Source: Pieris napi
Taxonomy: Eukaryota > Arthropoda > Insecta > Lepidoptera > Pieridae
DNA length: 64,000 bases
Assembly (NCBI RefSeq): GCF_905475465.1
Contig: NC_062254.1
Location: 10,112,001-10,176,000, forward strand
Direction: 5' to 3'
Shown: positions 1 through 9,976 of the stretch, one piece after another
Position numbering within the stretch: the stretch's first letter is position 1
Layout: every line of letters begins with the position of its first letter
The notes under the pieces: model-generated
What the model saw: only the letters and a program-made list of their open reading frames with translations
Databases searched by the model: none
Told to the model about the DNA's origin: nothing
Made by a program: the position numbers and the translations under genes

Positions 1-580
1 CGTTACAATTTATACCGCGACGAGTCGGATGAATGGGGGCAATGACATTAAAATCGAGTACGTCAATAAGCCTACTGAGGGCTCGCCCATTAGGGTTTTG
101 TTTTGAGCTATTCCAGTCCCCGTGCTTGCTATTCAGGTCCCCGGCCAGTAAGACCGAGGGGCCCAGTGCAAACAGGGTCCTAAGATCGCTCTCTAAAATG
201 TCCTTAGTGGGAGGGAGGTACACCGATGCGATGATAATCGGCTGATGACCGGTCATAGCCACGCGTAACACAGAGCACTCTATGTTGGTTAGGGAGGGCG
301 GGTCTAACGGTGAGCAGTGAAGCGCACGTCTATAGTAGATGAGCGTACCGCCTCCTCTCGACGTAATTCGGTCGTTTCGCACCGCGACGTAGTTCGCGAA
401 TCTAGGTACGCGAACGCTGGGCTTTAGGAACGTTTCCTGTACTAGGAAAATATCTATTGGGTGACGAACGAGGAAATCCCGAATTAAATCTGACTGTGGC
501 TTGAAACCGTTCGCGTTGAAAGTCACTACGGACAGTGATCGAGCCTTGACCCTAGACGTAGTCGTAGCTATTGCGGTGCG
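1..580 (-). CDS. LINE ORF2, N-terminal endonuclease part, cut by window edge
   Basis: Translating the minus strand from 580 to 1 gives one open frame with no stop. It reads as the start of an apurinic-like (EEP) endonuclease of a jockey-type non-LTR retrotransposon, which nicks target DNA to prime reverse transcription. Visible motifs in order are TFNANGFKPQ, LVQETFLKP, GGGTLIYYRR and LLAGDLNSKHGDWN, which match the conserved N, E and D-x-N sites of the family. The frame has no ATG near its beginning: an in-frame TAA lies at 581-583 and the ORF1 stop at 568-570, so the two ORFs overlap by about a dozen bases. ORF2 may start by reinitiation, frameshift or a non-ATG codon. The reverse transcriptase should lie beyond the left edge. 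Confidence 0.85.
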
Positions 581-2223
581 TTAGAATTTACGAATTGCCG
601 CACGGATTTAAGGAGCAGGGCGTGCTCGGTTATTACCTCCACCTTGGTGGACGCAGTTTTAGCGGATTTAAAGGCTTCCGCGAATGCGACGAGTGCGTCT
701 AGGTCTATAGCGTCTATTACGCTAATCGCGAGATTAAAAGCGTCGCGGACGTTGCCTGATTCCTCAGATCCCTTTACGGGAGGGCTGAGGGCTTTGGTTG
801 GAGGGCTCGCATTTGATGTGGGCCTCTCTTTTACGATAGGGGTAGACGCAGGGACCTGGGAAGGCGCTGCGGTTGCGGGTTTAGATGGCAGAGGCGGGAA
901 AGCTTCTGTCGTGAGTTGGGGAGGGCCCTCCGTAACGGGGGGCTTGGCCCAGGGACTGATTTCGGGAGGCGGGGCCGGCACATATGTGGGCTTTGCTCCC
1001 GTGCCACGACGGGCCGCATCGCGTCCCGCCATGCGCCTAGCCGACGGCTTTTGCGCCTTTGGGGCTCTAGGACAACCGCGATAATTCGCAGGGTGCCCAT
1101 GTTGCCCGCAAAGCACACATGCCGGCGGCTCAGCACATGGAAGAGTACGCTTGCAGTCCGATGTGCCATGGTCGCCTAGACACTTGACGCACCGCGCCCT
1201 TGCAAAACAGTTACGGGCTGCGTGCCCGTAGAGTTGGCAGCGATGACACTGCCGTGTGAACGAATGTTTGAGGGGAGTTTCAACCCTCAACCCCGAGAGC
1301 TTACAACACTCCCGAAGGTTAAAAATCTTTTTCCCGCTCGGAGTAGGGTCCAAGACTACGAGTACCATATCGTACTCTTCTTTGGTGGTGCGGTTTAGCA
1401 TACGGAATACATCCCTTACGGGGTATCCTTGCTCGGTCAGGTCTGATTGGACGACCCCGGAGTCTATTTCCTTCGGGATGCCCTTAATGACTACCCTTAG
1501 GACGCGTTCCTCGGGCAGGGGGAAAGTATGACCACCGATACCTTCGGAGCGAAGGTAGGAGGTAAGGAACCGGTGGTGCTCAGGTGAGGACACCTGTATA
1601 CAAATGTTATCCCTTAACGTACGGGCTTTATAACTAATCGACTTAGTGTCGAGAAGCTTTGAGAGGGTGGGCCATACGCCCTTGTCCCTAACATAGACGG
1701 GCGGGGGGGTTTTGATGCGATCCGCCGCGGGGGCGGAGGGCGCAGGTTTGTCCGATAATAACGAACTTAAGTCCCTCTTCGGAGGGTTTGTCGGCTGTGT
1801 AGGCCTTTTCGCGGGTGGACCACCGTTGGCCGAACGCTTTTTCTTACGTCCGACGGTTTGGAATCCGTCGGATTCCGAGGATGATGAAAGAACGGCTTCG
1901 TCAACCGTTTCCGCCGGAGCGGATTGGGCCGACATTGCCGACAAAGGACGCGCTAGATCCGTCTCCCCATCGCTTGCGCTTCCCACTTCAGGGAGTGGTG
2001 AGCGCGAGCGCGAGCGAGCGCGGGATTGGTCGGTTGAGATTAAACTATTTTTACGCGATGCCTTCGCGGAGGCATTTTTCCTCGTCTTACGCGGCGACGG
2101 AGACGGCGAACGGGGTGAGTCAGTGCACTCTGACTCGTAAAATGCTTTAATAGCGTCAGGAAAACGCTGTTTTAAAAAAGACAGTATTTTATTTAGATCG
2201 GGCGGTTGAACCTCGGACGCCAT
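568..2223 (-). CDS. jockey-type LINE ORF1 (gag-like zinc-knuckle protein)
   Basis: This frame encodes about 551 residues from the ATG at 2223 (MASEVQPPDL). A TTG six codons upstream is also in frame, but the ATG is the natural start. The first 200 residues are rich in Ser, Pro, Arg and Lys and look disordered, with a basic patch VGRKKKRS. A globular part follows around residues 200-330, probably the PRE_C2HC-type domain seen in jockey gags. Then come three zinc knuckles: CHRCQLYGHAARNC and CVKCLGDHGTSDC (both CX2CX4HX4C) and CVLCGQHGHPANYRGC (CX2CX4HX6C). A Pro-rich tail ends the protein. By family knowledge it binds element RNA and forms the RNP particle. The frame is unbroken and, with the adjoining ORF2 start, the copy may be fairly young. 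Confidence 0.88.
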   Translation of the reverse strand: MASEVQPPDLNKILSFLKQRFPDAIKAFYESECTDSPRSPSPSPRKTRKNASAKASRKNSLISTDQSRARSRSRSPLPEVGSASDGETDLARPLSAMSAQSAPAETVDEAVLSSSSESDGFQTVGRKKKRSANGGPPAKRPTQPTNPPKRDLSSLLSDKPAPSAPAADRIKTPPPVYVRDKGVWPTLSKLLDTKSISYKARTLRDNICIQVSSPEHHRFLTSYLRSEGIGGHTFPLPEERVLRVVIKGIPKEIDSGVVQSDLTEQGYPVRDVFRMLNRTTKEEYDMVLVVLDPTPSGKKIFNLRECCKLSGLRVETPLKHSFTRQCHRCQLYGHAARNCFARARCVKCLGDHGTSDCKRTLPCAEPPACVLCGQHGHPANYRGCPRAPKAQKPSARRMAGRDAARRGTGAKPTYVPAPPPEISPWAKPPVTEGPPQLTTEAFPPLPSKPATAAPSQVPASTPIVKERPTSNASPPTKALSPPVKGSEESGNVRDAFNLAISVIDAIDLDALVAFAEAFKSAKTASTKVEVITEHALLLKSVRQFVNSNAPQ

Positions 2224-2930
2224 CCTGTATGCGGGAAGCAATACAGTTTGGCGGCGAGTGTGTACCTACGTCTAACGTGTGAGTACCTAAGCTGTGGTTT
2301 GCCCTAATATGTATGTGTCTCCGCTGGTGATAGCGGAGGTGAGGTTTGTCACAGACCTAACCAGCCCGCAGGGGTTTGGGTAAGTAGAGCCCCCGCGGAA
2401 GTGACAGGGCCCGTCCAACAGTGGACCTGATTGAAGCCGGTTTCAAGAGAGTAGTTGGAGTTCCTACTCCCTAATAAGTGCCTACTAGGAGGCCCGGCTG
2501 CGCACAGGACTTGGAGGAAGCGGAGGGGCTGATTCGCGCCTTGAAAAAGGCACGGTGTATGCACCCCGGACAAAACACCCGCACAAGGCGTTAACCGTTC
2601 GATAACCGTTTGGCACCGTTAGGTGGCTATCGGACGGCCGCAGGTAAACCCGCGCTCATAAATTGCAGCCTTCAACACGATGTCCAATCACCGAAGACGC
2701 GAAGCGACCAATGAGAGGGCAGCGGGCAGCAAGGGCAGCGGTCGGACAGCGCGTGCGCACTGTACAGCGGCAAGCGGCGATGACTCACAGCGAGTGAGCG
2801 AGATGGCAGCAGGATGGCGCGTTGGCAGGAGCAGACGTCCGCACAGGTCGGCAGTCGGGCGCAGAGTTGGTGAGTCAACGCCGGTGTTGCCACGCTTTAT
2901 ATAGGTTTCTGCTACAAGATGGCGTTAGTC
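2224..2930 (-). mobile_element. GC-rich 5' leader and promoter region of the jockey-type LINE
   Basis: The sequence upstream of ORF1 is clearly more GC-rich than the DNA to its right, and composition falls back to AT-rich near 2930, which I take as the approximate 5' end of the element. On the minus strand a TATA-like string CTATATAAAG lies at 2896-2905, followed by an initiator-like TTGACTCACC about 25 bases downstream. Non-LTR elements usually use internal promoters, so an upstream TATA could be captured or coincidental. No target duplication can be tested because the 3' end is off the window. Confidence 0.55.
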
Positions 2931-3131
2931 CGCTAACAATATTATACACAGGAATTAACTAAGAACCTTTATATTTTTGGATTATGCAAGTATCAACTTC
3001 ATTTTTGGATTTTGAATACGGTTGAAATTTTCCTTTTCTCTATTCTGAAATGAATGTAATCCTTGTATGTACCGAAATGAAAAGCTTACTTTTTTTCATT
3101 TTCTGAATAATTTAATTCTAAAACGTTGTAT

Positions 3132-3339
3132 ATTTAAAGAAAAAACTTTTTAACCGGATTAAAGTTATGTATTATTATAAATTAACAATTATTTTACATG
3201 TATCCGACGTTTCGCGTGCTTTACAGCGTGCGTGGTCACGGTGACTGAAGACAAAAGGTGTTGCATGTCAAAAAGCTATTACAGCTGTAGAAAAAGTTGC
3301 ATTATCTGTATTTATTTCCCCGGAGTTGGTATCTACTAA
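3132..3339 (-). mobile_element. Penelope-like element 3'-terminal fragment
   Basis: This stretch matches the terminal region of the Penelope-like element at 32971-33190 over its whole length with scattered differences. Shared landmarks are TTTAAAGAAAAA, CCGGATTAAAGTTATG, CCGACGTTTCGCGTGC, GTGACTGAAGACAAAAG and CCCCGGAGTTGGTATC. Homology stops just before the coding part of the endonuclease. It is a short solo terminal piece. Confidence 0.85.
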
Positions 3340-3939
3340 TATAATCTTTGTATATTGTTATTACCTCACTTCACGCGCTCTCTCATAGTCATATATTACT
3401 AGAAATATTTATAGGATATAATTACTTAATAATTGTTCCTTTTTTGCAAAAAAAATTTGAATGCATTCCAAAAAGCGCGCAAGTCAAGTCAAATATTAAA
3501 ATGTTATTAAAAGCTGTATATGAATAATGTTTATCGATATGTTCCTTGAGGAACGCTTTATATTTAGGTGATTTTGTGTATATATTAAACATACAACAAA
3601 TAGTTCAAGAATCTGTGTAAAAATTTGCTAAAAATTTTGAAACTCTTGAATGAAGTATCTCTTAAAATCATCCAAAGACTACTCAAATGGAATATCTCCA
3701 AATCACATAAAAAGTAAAGCAGGTCAGTAGATACAGACAGACAAATTACCCCAATCCGTCGTCTGAGATAGCCTGTGACGTCACTGGATATTATTATTTC
3801 GCCTCGTTTCGACGACTGATTGACGCAATCTATCAGATCTATCCCGTTGATTTCAAGTTCATTAGACGTAATATTTTACTTAGAAAAAAGGGTATAACTA
3901 TCTCGTATATATTAGTTATTTCGAGTATGTATTAGCGTG

Positions 3940-4256
3940 TTTTTCCCACGAGTATGTAAGTAAGTGCCTGCTCCTTTTTCACCATGCCTACTGCTTATAG
4001 AGGACAAATCTTTATTTTTATTTTATCATTATTAATTACTTAAGATGTCAAGTGGAACATGGTCTAGGTGCAGCTCCTTACAAACATTGTGTAAAACAAA
4101 AACCTTACTTAAAAAGAGTGGCGGAGAGTTTATCGCCAGTTCTTCTCTTCCGTTCAATGCCCTTGATTTGAGAACTCGCAGTAAATGTAAAATTAGAAGC
4201 ATAAAAATTATTTTTGACGTTCATAAGTGTACATTGTGTCACCTAAATGAATAATG
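3940..4256 (+). mobile_element. LINE-B-related 3' UTR fragment
   Basis: It contains AAGAGTGGCGGAGAGTTT, GCCAGTTCTTCTCTTCCG and a tail GACGTTCATAAGTGTACATT, the 3' UTR signature repeated many times in this window. It aligns over its full length with the reverse complement of 16210-16690, including TTAATTACTTAAGATGTCA upstream, so the homology is longer than the shared core. No coding part remains. Confidence 0.7.
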
Positions 4257-4283
4257 GGTTTATGTGTTTATATATACAGAGAT

Positions 4284-4560
4284 GTATTGGCCTAGTGGCT
4301 TAAGTGTGCGAACCTCATCCTTGAGATCATGCCTTCGAATCCCAGCTGTGCGCAGTGGAATTTTCTTTCTACGTCCAACTACCTCTTGCTCTTACGGTGA
4401 AGTCAAAAATCCTGAGAAAACCGTTTCAAATAAAACTTTGGTGACATGTATCAGACAAAGAAGGTTGATCACCTACTTGTCTGTAAAATAAAAACGATCT
4501 AGGAAACGAACGCAATTTAGGCCAAGTTCCAATTAGGGTTGTAGCGTCACTGGATTATTA
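4284..4560 (+). mobile_element. SINE-C copy, diverged
   Basis: It begins with a tRNA-like head, TTGGCCTAGTGGCTTAAG (A-box-like), then TTCGAATCCCAGCTGTGC (B-box region). It continues through the SINE body (GGTTGATCACCTACTTG) and ends near GGTTGTAGCGTCACTG. The middle carries several indels relative to the better copies at 5964 and 46335. Confidence 0.75.
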
Positions 4561-4669
4561 TTATGAATTAGTATAAGACGTCTGAACTACTGGTGGTTCG
4601 TTTATTTAAGAATATCTAAGTAACCCTACAGACGCTGTCCTGTATGATAGGATTAGGATACTAAACAAA

Positions 4670-4915
4670 GTATGAAAGTACCGACTGTAGCGCCATCTGC
4701 TGGGTTGATTTGTGAATCTAAACCATCCAGGGCTCCACCCAAACGCATACAAAAAGAGCCGCTTAAGAGTAGTTCAGTGACATACACGCGTACAGTAGAA
4801 TTATATATATGTAAAATCCTATCTTTTAAGTTAGATCAAACTGCACAAGGTGTGAAAATTTGATTGAAATCGGTTAATTAGTTTAAATAGCGGACAAACA
4901 ACATGACGCGTAATT
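4670..4915. mobile_element. Helitron-like repeat fragment
   Basis: In reverse orientation it matches the repeat at 7790-8087: GATAGGATTTTACAT, TTAGATCAAACTGCACA and TCGGTTAATTAGTTT have counterparts there. The left part carries AGCGCCATCTGCTGG, and the diverged equivalent at 7955-7985 reads AACAGATGTCGCTG. Ends are eroded. Confidence 0.55.
4689..4703 (-). promoter_or_regulatory. CTCF-like motif inside a transposon fragment
   Basis: On the minus strand the 15 bases read CCAGCAGATGGCGCT and fit the general CTCF consensus CCRSYAGRKGGCRSY at every position. The site lies inside the Helitron-like fragment. Binding is not shown by sequence alone. Confidence 0.4.
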
Positions 4916-4974
4916 TATATATATTAAGATGAAAAATGTATATATAAATATGGGTAAATAATCTGCAATAACTA

Positions 4975-5250
4975 TTATTAGGATTGGTTTTTTTAAGGGG
5001 CAAACTGTCAGGAGGCTCAGCTGATGATAAGTGATACCACCGCCCATAGTCATACGAGGGCTCGCACGCTGCCGGCCTTTTAAGAATTTGTACGCTCTTT
5101 TCTTGAACGACCATAATTCAAATTAGTTCGGAAATGCTTCAGTAGGCAGCTGTCTTAAAAACGCTGTTATGGAACGACGGGCGTCGAGGTGATACGGGTG
5201 GAATTTCGTATCGACGTCCGAAGATGACACTCAGCTGCAGGTACTAAATT
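4975..5250 (-). mobile_element. LINE-E ORF2 C-terminus and 3' end, degraded
   Basis: It carries the LINE-E landmarks CAGGAGGCTCA, GTGATACCACCGCCC, GCCGGCCTTTTAAGAATTTG and ACGTCGAGGTGATACGG. Read on the minus strand, the better copies encode the last residues of a LINE ORF2 (see 25084). This copy has several indels and cannot be translated through. Confidence 0.7.
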
Positions 5251-5948
5251 ATTTAATAAAAAGCGAAAGAAGGGAGCTGGAAATCAATAGGATTTTGTTT
5301 GGTTTATACGTCATATTTTAGCTATGAAGGTAAACGTTAAACTCATTTAAATTCCCGAAAATTAATTTAGTTTATGTTTATAACGTTTCATTACATATAT
5401 CAACTATAAACTAATTATTTAAGTAAACCATGGCTTAACTTGACGTTTTATTAAATGTTTCATAAACACATTTACATATTACATCTATGTTTAACCAAGT
5501 TATATTTTGCAAAAGGTTTATGTGTGTGTTTCAGAAGCCTTGTGCACTTAAAATTACAAATCTTTGAAGAAAATATAACGAGAACATCTTTAGCTCTATC
5601 AATTGCTTGTTGATTCATTTCCTTTCAATAAATAGCACTCGACAAATCCGTGAAAGCACCGCATCTGTTTGTATCTCAAGATCTCTGTGGAGTATCTACA
5701 GTATAACGAGATCTCTGAAGAGATAACGTATTTATATCTATTACCCCAATAAGAATAAATTTATGTTACGTAAGTAACAGCTTTATTTAATAAATGTAGA
5801 ATCATTAGAAAGGTTTTCCAGGAATCGTCGCCTTTCTATAACTTCGTAGCATAGCGTTATATGAACTTTGAGAACGCACGGTACTAAAGCCCAAATTTAT
5901 AATAATTATAAGTCATGATCGGCATCATTTTTGGAAATTATAGAGTCC

Positions 5949-5963
5949 AGTGTAACACAAATA
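5949..5963. repeat. SINE target-site duplication, left copy
   Basis: AGTGTAACACAAATA is identical to 6216-6230 and flanks the SINE-C copy. Confidence 0.85.
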
Positions 5964-6215
5964 AATACAAGTCAGTGGCGCTTTTTTGGGACTGAGCCTT
6001 AGATTTCTGTATCTGCTTCATGATTATTTCTCAATCTAATAAGCAAGTAGGTGAAACACGCCGTCGACTTTTTGGGTCTAAGGCAAGCCGGTTTCCTCAC
6101 GATGTTTTCCTTCACCGTACGAACGACTGTCATATGCGCACATAGAAAGAAAGTCCATTGGTGAACAGCCAGGTATCGAACCTACGACCTTAGGAATGAG
6201 AGCCAACACTGCTCT
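5964..6215 (-). mobile_element. SINE-C copy with target-site duplication
   Basis: The reverse complement runs from a tRNA-like head with GGTTCGATACCTGGCTG through TCGTGAGGAAACCGGCTTG to AAGCGCCACTGA. It is flanked by a perfect 15-base direct repeat, AGTGTAACACAAATA, at 5949-5963 and 6216-6230, the hallmark of target-primed insertion. The intact duplication makes this the best-defined SINE-C copy here. Confidence 0.88.
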
Positions 6216-6230
6216 AGTGTAACACAAATA
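6216..6230. repeat. SINE target-site duplication, right copy
   Basis: AGTGTAACACAAATA is identical to 5949-5963. Confidence 0.85.
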
Positions 6231-7317
6231 TTACTATTTATTTTTAGACTAACACTGGACTTCAAATGTATAACTATAGATGTATTGTTTTTTACCCACA
6301 ATATGTGTGAAAAGGTTAATGTACAATCTTCTTGTAAAACATTGCTTTTTTAGCCTGATCAAGCAGCAGGCGCGACTTTAACATGACTTTGTAGAGATAT
6401 ATACGCACTATACTCGAGGCGTTCTTTATATGTAATATGAATCCACACCATTTATATCTTGTGATCTACCTACGCGCACATCATTAGTAGTAAATTTAAA
6501 ATATATTTCTTTTATATAGCAATACTGTAGGTATAAGTATTAAAATAAATCTGTGGGCCAAAATTAGGTTAGATCATATCAGATAACACTTTAAAAAGTG
6601 GACTTGATTTGTGGATATTAATGCGTATGCGATATAAGGAATTTTATTGGTATTTTTATTTACACCTTGGGGTACATATTTAGCAGACATTTGTATGCAT
6701 ATGTTTGACTGTTATAAAAGGCAAGAAGTTTGACTGTTATAAAGGTTATAATTATATTCGATGCGTGAATCGAAAAATCTAGCTAAATTTGAATTTAAAA
6801 CCAAACGCCCGTTGTTCTATTAAAGTATATTGATAAGTGAGGTTTACAAATTTGTCCCGCATTTATAAATGAAATAGCCTTGACATAACTAAGTTAAGTT
6901 AAAAATGTTTTCTGGAAATAATATTTAGTTGAATATTCTTAATCTATGCTTATCTATGAAAAGAGAAAATTTTTCAGAAAATAATAAGAGGGAATTTATT
7001 CCAATATTTAAAAAATATCATTAAATTTTAGACCTTACGCTGTTGTGTTAAGTATAAAATTACTCCTCCTTTCATTGTTTTAAAGGTTTTTAATATTTTC
7101 GGTGTCGATTAATACTTGGTTAAGTGATTAAGGATAAAGCTTTAGCAGGATTTTGGCTTAACGAAAAAAGTGTATAATGAAGTAGGGAAAATTAAAATTT
7201 AATAACAAATACATTTTTTAAATTCAATTTATTTACCTCTTAATTACTTCTAATAATACTGTTATTAGAAATATAAATAAAAATTGCGTAGTTCACGTGC
7301 TATATATAAGTATATAC
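6231..7317. other. AT-rich stretch without recognised content
   Basis: There is no reading frame of note. The only oddity is a short direct repeat, GTTTGACTGTTATAAA, seen twice around 6703-6743. Confidence 0.5.
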
Positions 7318-7775
7318 AAGCTGCCCCCGCGAACTTCGTTTCTCCTTAATGTGATATTACTTAGCCTACCTTTTTAGTACATACCAACATGGAACATTTT
7401 GCTATGCTACCCCAAAGACTGTTCGGTTTTCTGGAAAAGCAACTTATTAGGTTTTTCTGTGAATTTTTCTCTGTATAAACCTCAGAGTTCCAGTCATAAG
7501 ATTTTAATTAACAAATAAAAAATAGGGGTTTATTTTAGAGGGATATGATATTTTAACAAAATAAAACATTAAATTGTATCTAAAAAATAGAAATTTAAAT
7601 TTAGGGGTGTATCACCCTTAGCATTTAGGAGTTTGAAAGATAGATAATAGCCGATTCTCAGACTTACTGAATAGTGAATATGCATAAAAAAATTCATAAG
7701 AATCGGTCGAGCCGTTTCGGAGGTTTAATAGAGGAATGAACTTTGTGACATGAGAATTTTATATAATAGATTATA
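7318..7775. mobile_element. dispersed repeat with GAACTTCGT / GAGCCGTTTCGGAG ends
   Basis: It starts AGCTGCCCCCGCGAACTTCG and ends with AATCGGTCGAGCCGTTTCGG and a TTTGTGACATGAGAATTTTA tail. The start resembles the CTAGCTGACCCGGC terminus at 23630. I know this layout as a common insect dispersed repeat but cannot assign its class with certainty; a Helitron derivative is plausible. Confidence 0.5.
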
Positions 7776-7789
7776 ATATATAAATTACG

Positions 7790-8087
7790 TGTCACGTTGT
7801 TTGTCCGGTATGGACTCCTAAACTACCGAACCGATATCAATCAAATTTGCACACCGTGTGCAATTTGATCTAACTTAAAAGATAGGATAGCTTACATCTC
7901 AATTTATACCCGCAACATTATTTTATTGCAAATATTTGTTTATTATTTGAAACAATTCTAACAGATGTCGCTGTGTTAAAAGTACCACCGTTTCACATGA
8001 GATCTCCTACTGAGTTTCCCTTGAATAGTTTACTACTATGTAATATAAAAAAACCTTAGCCACAGCAACGTTTGGCCGGTCTGCTAA
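7790..8087. mobile_element. Helitron-like non-autonomous element
   Basis: It begins near ACGTGTCACGTTGTTTG and ends ACGTTTGGCCGGTCTGCTAA, that is, a short GGCC-containing hairpin followed by CTAA, the CTRR end expected of Helitrons. The 5' TC terminus is not clear. It shares sequence with 4670-4915 in the opposite orientation. Confidence 0.55.
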
Positions 8088-8689
8088 TAGATTATATAAT
8101 GCATAGGCAAACGAGCCTACGGGACGCCCATAAAGGTTAGTGATCGCCCATGGACACCAGTGTCTGGTGTAAAAATAGTTTGTATTAAATGACTGATAAA
8201 TATGACAAAGTATAATTTCTTATTTTAAAGCTTTTTAACTTATTCAAATGACTTATGAAAATATGACTCATATATTATGTAAGTCCTATGTGAAATTCCT
8301 TTTAAGACAAATTTTCACGCTAAAATTGCTACAGCCATTGGGAAAGTGAAGAGCTCTTCGTGATTCAGGTCCTCTGTAGGAAACAACCAGGCCAAAAGTA
8401 TATTCGATAAGCGTGTATGAATGTCACCGGAGGAAGTAAAGAGGTGTAACATAGCAAGTTCCAAGGGAAGCCACGAGATACAACTCAATTGACACAAAAT
8501 ATATAAATTAGATTCAAATGTCACGACGAAATGTACTCGTGTATGTTCTAAATTGCAATATTGACAGCGATTCGAGGAATGCGTTTGGAATTGTAGCAAA
8601 CAGGTCGTACCAATATAAACTGTGTGTACTATATTTTGCAATATATAATGTGTGTAATAACCATAAAATACAGTGTAATTTAGGTTTAA

Positions 8690-9235
8690 AGAACTTTATT
8701 TCTCATAAGAACTTAATACTAGTTCGCTTACAATGAGATATAGTACTTAATTCTAAATTATATAATATTAGTATTAGTAGCCTCTAGAGCGTTGGAAACA
8801 TTACACTGATAACAAATAATCTTTTAGATTTCTTTTGAAGACATTCATATTATCGCACTGTTTTAATTCCTCTGGTAAATTGCTGAACAACTGTGCTCCT
8901 TCAAATAATATCGTTGTTTTTCCGTAATTAGTCCGCGGTGTTATAAGTTGAAGTTTATTTTTTTTCCTTAAGTGGTTTGTTATTGTTTTTTTATGTAATT
9001 TTATATTCGATTGGATGAAATTTGTTATAATTTTCTTTACTAGGATGCATGTGTAGTATATATATAGTTGTCTAATATTTAGTATTTTTGTTTTTTCAAA
9101 TAATATTTTAGTTGGAGTTAGGTGATTTTATGGAATAAAACTTTTATAATTTTGTTTTGGGTCCTTTGTAATTTATTTAGATTAGTTTTCGCGGCTAATC
9201 CCCATATTTCAATTAAATATTCAAGATTTCAATTT
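8690..9235 (-). mobile_element. 5'-truncated LINE, ORF2 C-terminus plus 3' UTR
   Basis: The minus strand first encodes LEYLIEIWGLAAKTNLNK followed by QRTQNKIIKVLF, the typical post-RT region of a LINE ORF2. A frameshift near 9122-9135 follows, then a second open block to the stop at 8801-8803. The 3' UTR ends near 8695 with GAGAAATAAAG, an AATAAA-type signal. Truncation at about 9235 abuts another LINE copy (9270-9725). Confidence 0.75.
8801..9121 (-). pseudogene. LINE ORF2 C-terminal remnant
   Basis: About 106 residues are open on the minus strand and end at a TAA. The segment reads LTPTKILFEKTKILNIRQLY at its start and contains LFEGAQLFSNLPEELKQC before FKRNLKDYLLSV and the stop. The LF..LP......F...LK..L pattern is the usual C-terminal end of CR1, L2 or jockey-like ORF2 proteins. 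The reverse transcriptase catalytic part is missing because of 5' truncation, and the upstream fragment is joined by a one-base frameshift, so this copy cannot make a working enzyme. Which LINE clade it belongs to cannot be settled from this piece. Confidence 0.7.
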
Positions 9236-9269
9236 AACTCTATCAACCAAAGCTGAAGATCTCGACGTT

Positions 9270-9725
9270 ATACTCAAACTCAAAATATCTTTTTTCATAT
9301 AGATAAACAAGTACACTTTTGAACGTCAAAAAAGAAGTTAAATTAATTGTAAATTTACATTTACTACAAGTACCAAGTCAAGGGCGTAGAGCGGGCAAGA
9401 AGAAAAGGCAATAAACTTTCCGCCACTCTTTCTAATCGCTAAGTTTTGAGTCATACAAATTGTTTGTACTGGAGCAAATCAATCCCAAGGATTAGGATCA
9501 TTTAAGTATTCGTCAAATTTATAAAAAGTTTTATTGATTAATTTACGTTTAACAAGGACTTTGAATTTATTTAGTGATAATTCTCTAATTGCGCTTGGGA
9601 GTTTTTTGTAAAAACGAATATAATTTCCATATAAGGTGGTTTATCTTTTGTGCGCGCTGGAGATAAAAATTGTAACCGCTCTATGCAGCGTTTCAAATCT
9701 CTAGGGAAAGAAATGTTCATGATTA
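9270..9725 (-). mobile_element. LINE-B copy, ORF2 C-terminus plus 3' UTR
   Basis: The minus strand encodes RFYKKLPSAIRELSLNKF, then LVKRKLINKTFYKFDEYL and NDPNPWD followed by a stop near 9490. This is the tail of a LINE ORF2. Below it lies the 3' UTR with AAAGAGTGGCGGAAAGTTT (minus strand) and the end signature near 9290. The 5' truncation point at about 9725 directly meets the TTATA microsatellite. This is the copy that best defines the LINE-B coding end in the window. Confidence 0.75.
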
Positions 9726-9730
9726 TGCCA

Positions 9731-9960
9731 TTATATTATATTATATTATATTATATTATATTATATTATATTATATTATATTATATTATATTATATTATA
9801 TTATATTATATTATATTATATTATATTATATTATATTATATTATATTATATTATATTATATTATATTATATTATATTATATTATATTATATTATATTATA
9901 TTATATTATATTATATTATATTATATTATATTATATTATATTATATTATATTATATTATA
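9731..9960. repeat. TTATA pentanucleotide microsatellite, 46 perfect units
   Basis: 230 uninterrupted bases of TTATA; a few degenerate units follow to about 9976. The long open frame through it (repeating LYYII) is an artefact of the repeat. Confidence 0.97.
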
Positions 9961-9976
9961 TCATACTATATTATAT

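Noticed and set aside
2242..2930. CpG-rich region as a host gene promoter
   Set aside because: It directly precedes the gag-like ORF on the same strand and drops in GC at the presumed element end; no host exon is visible.
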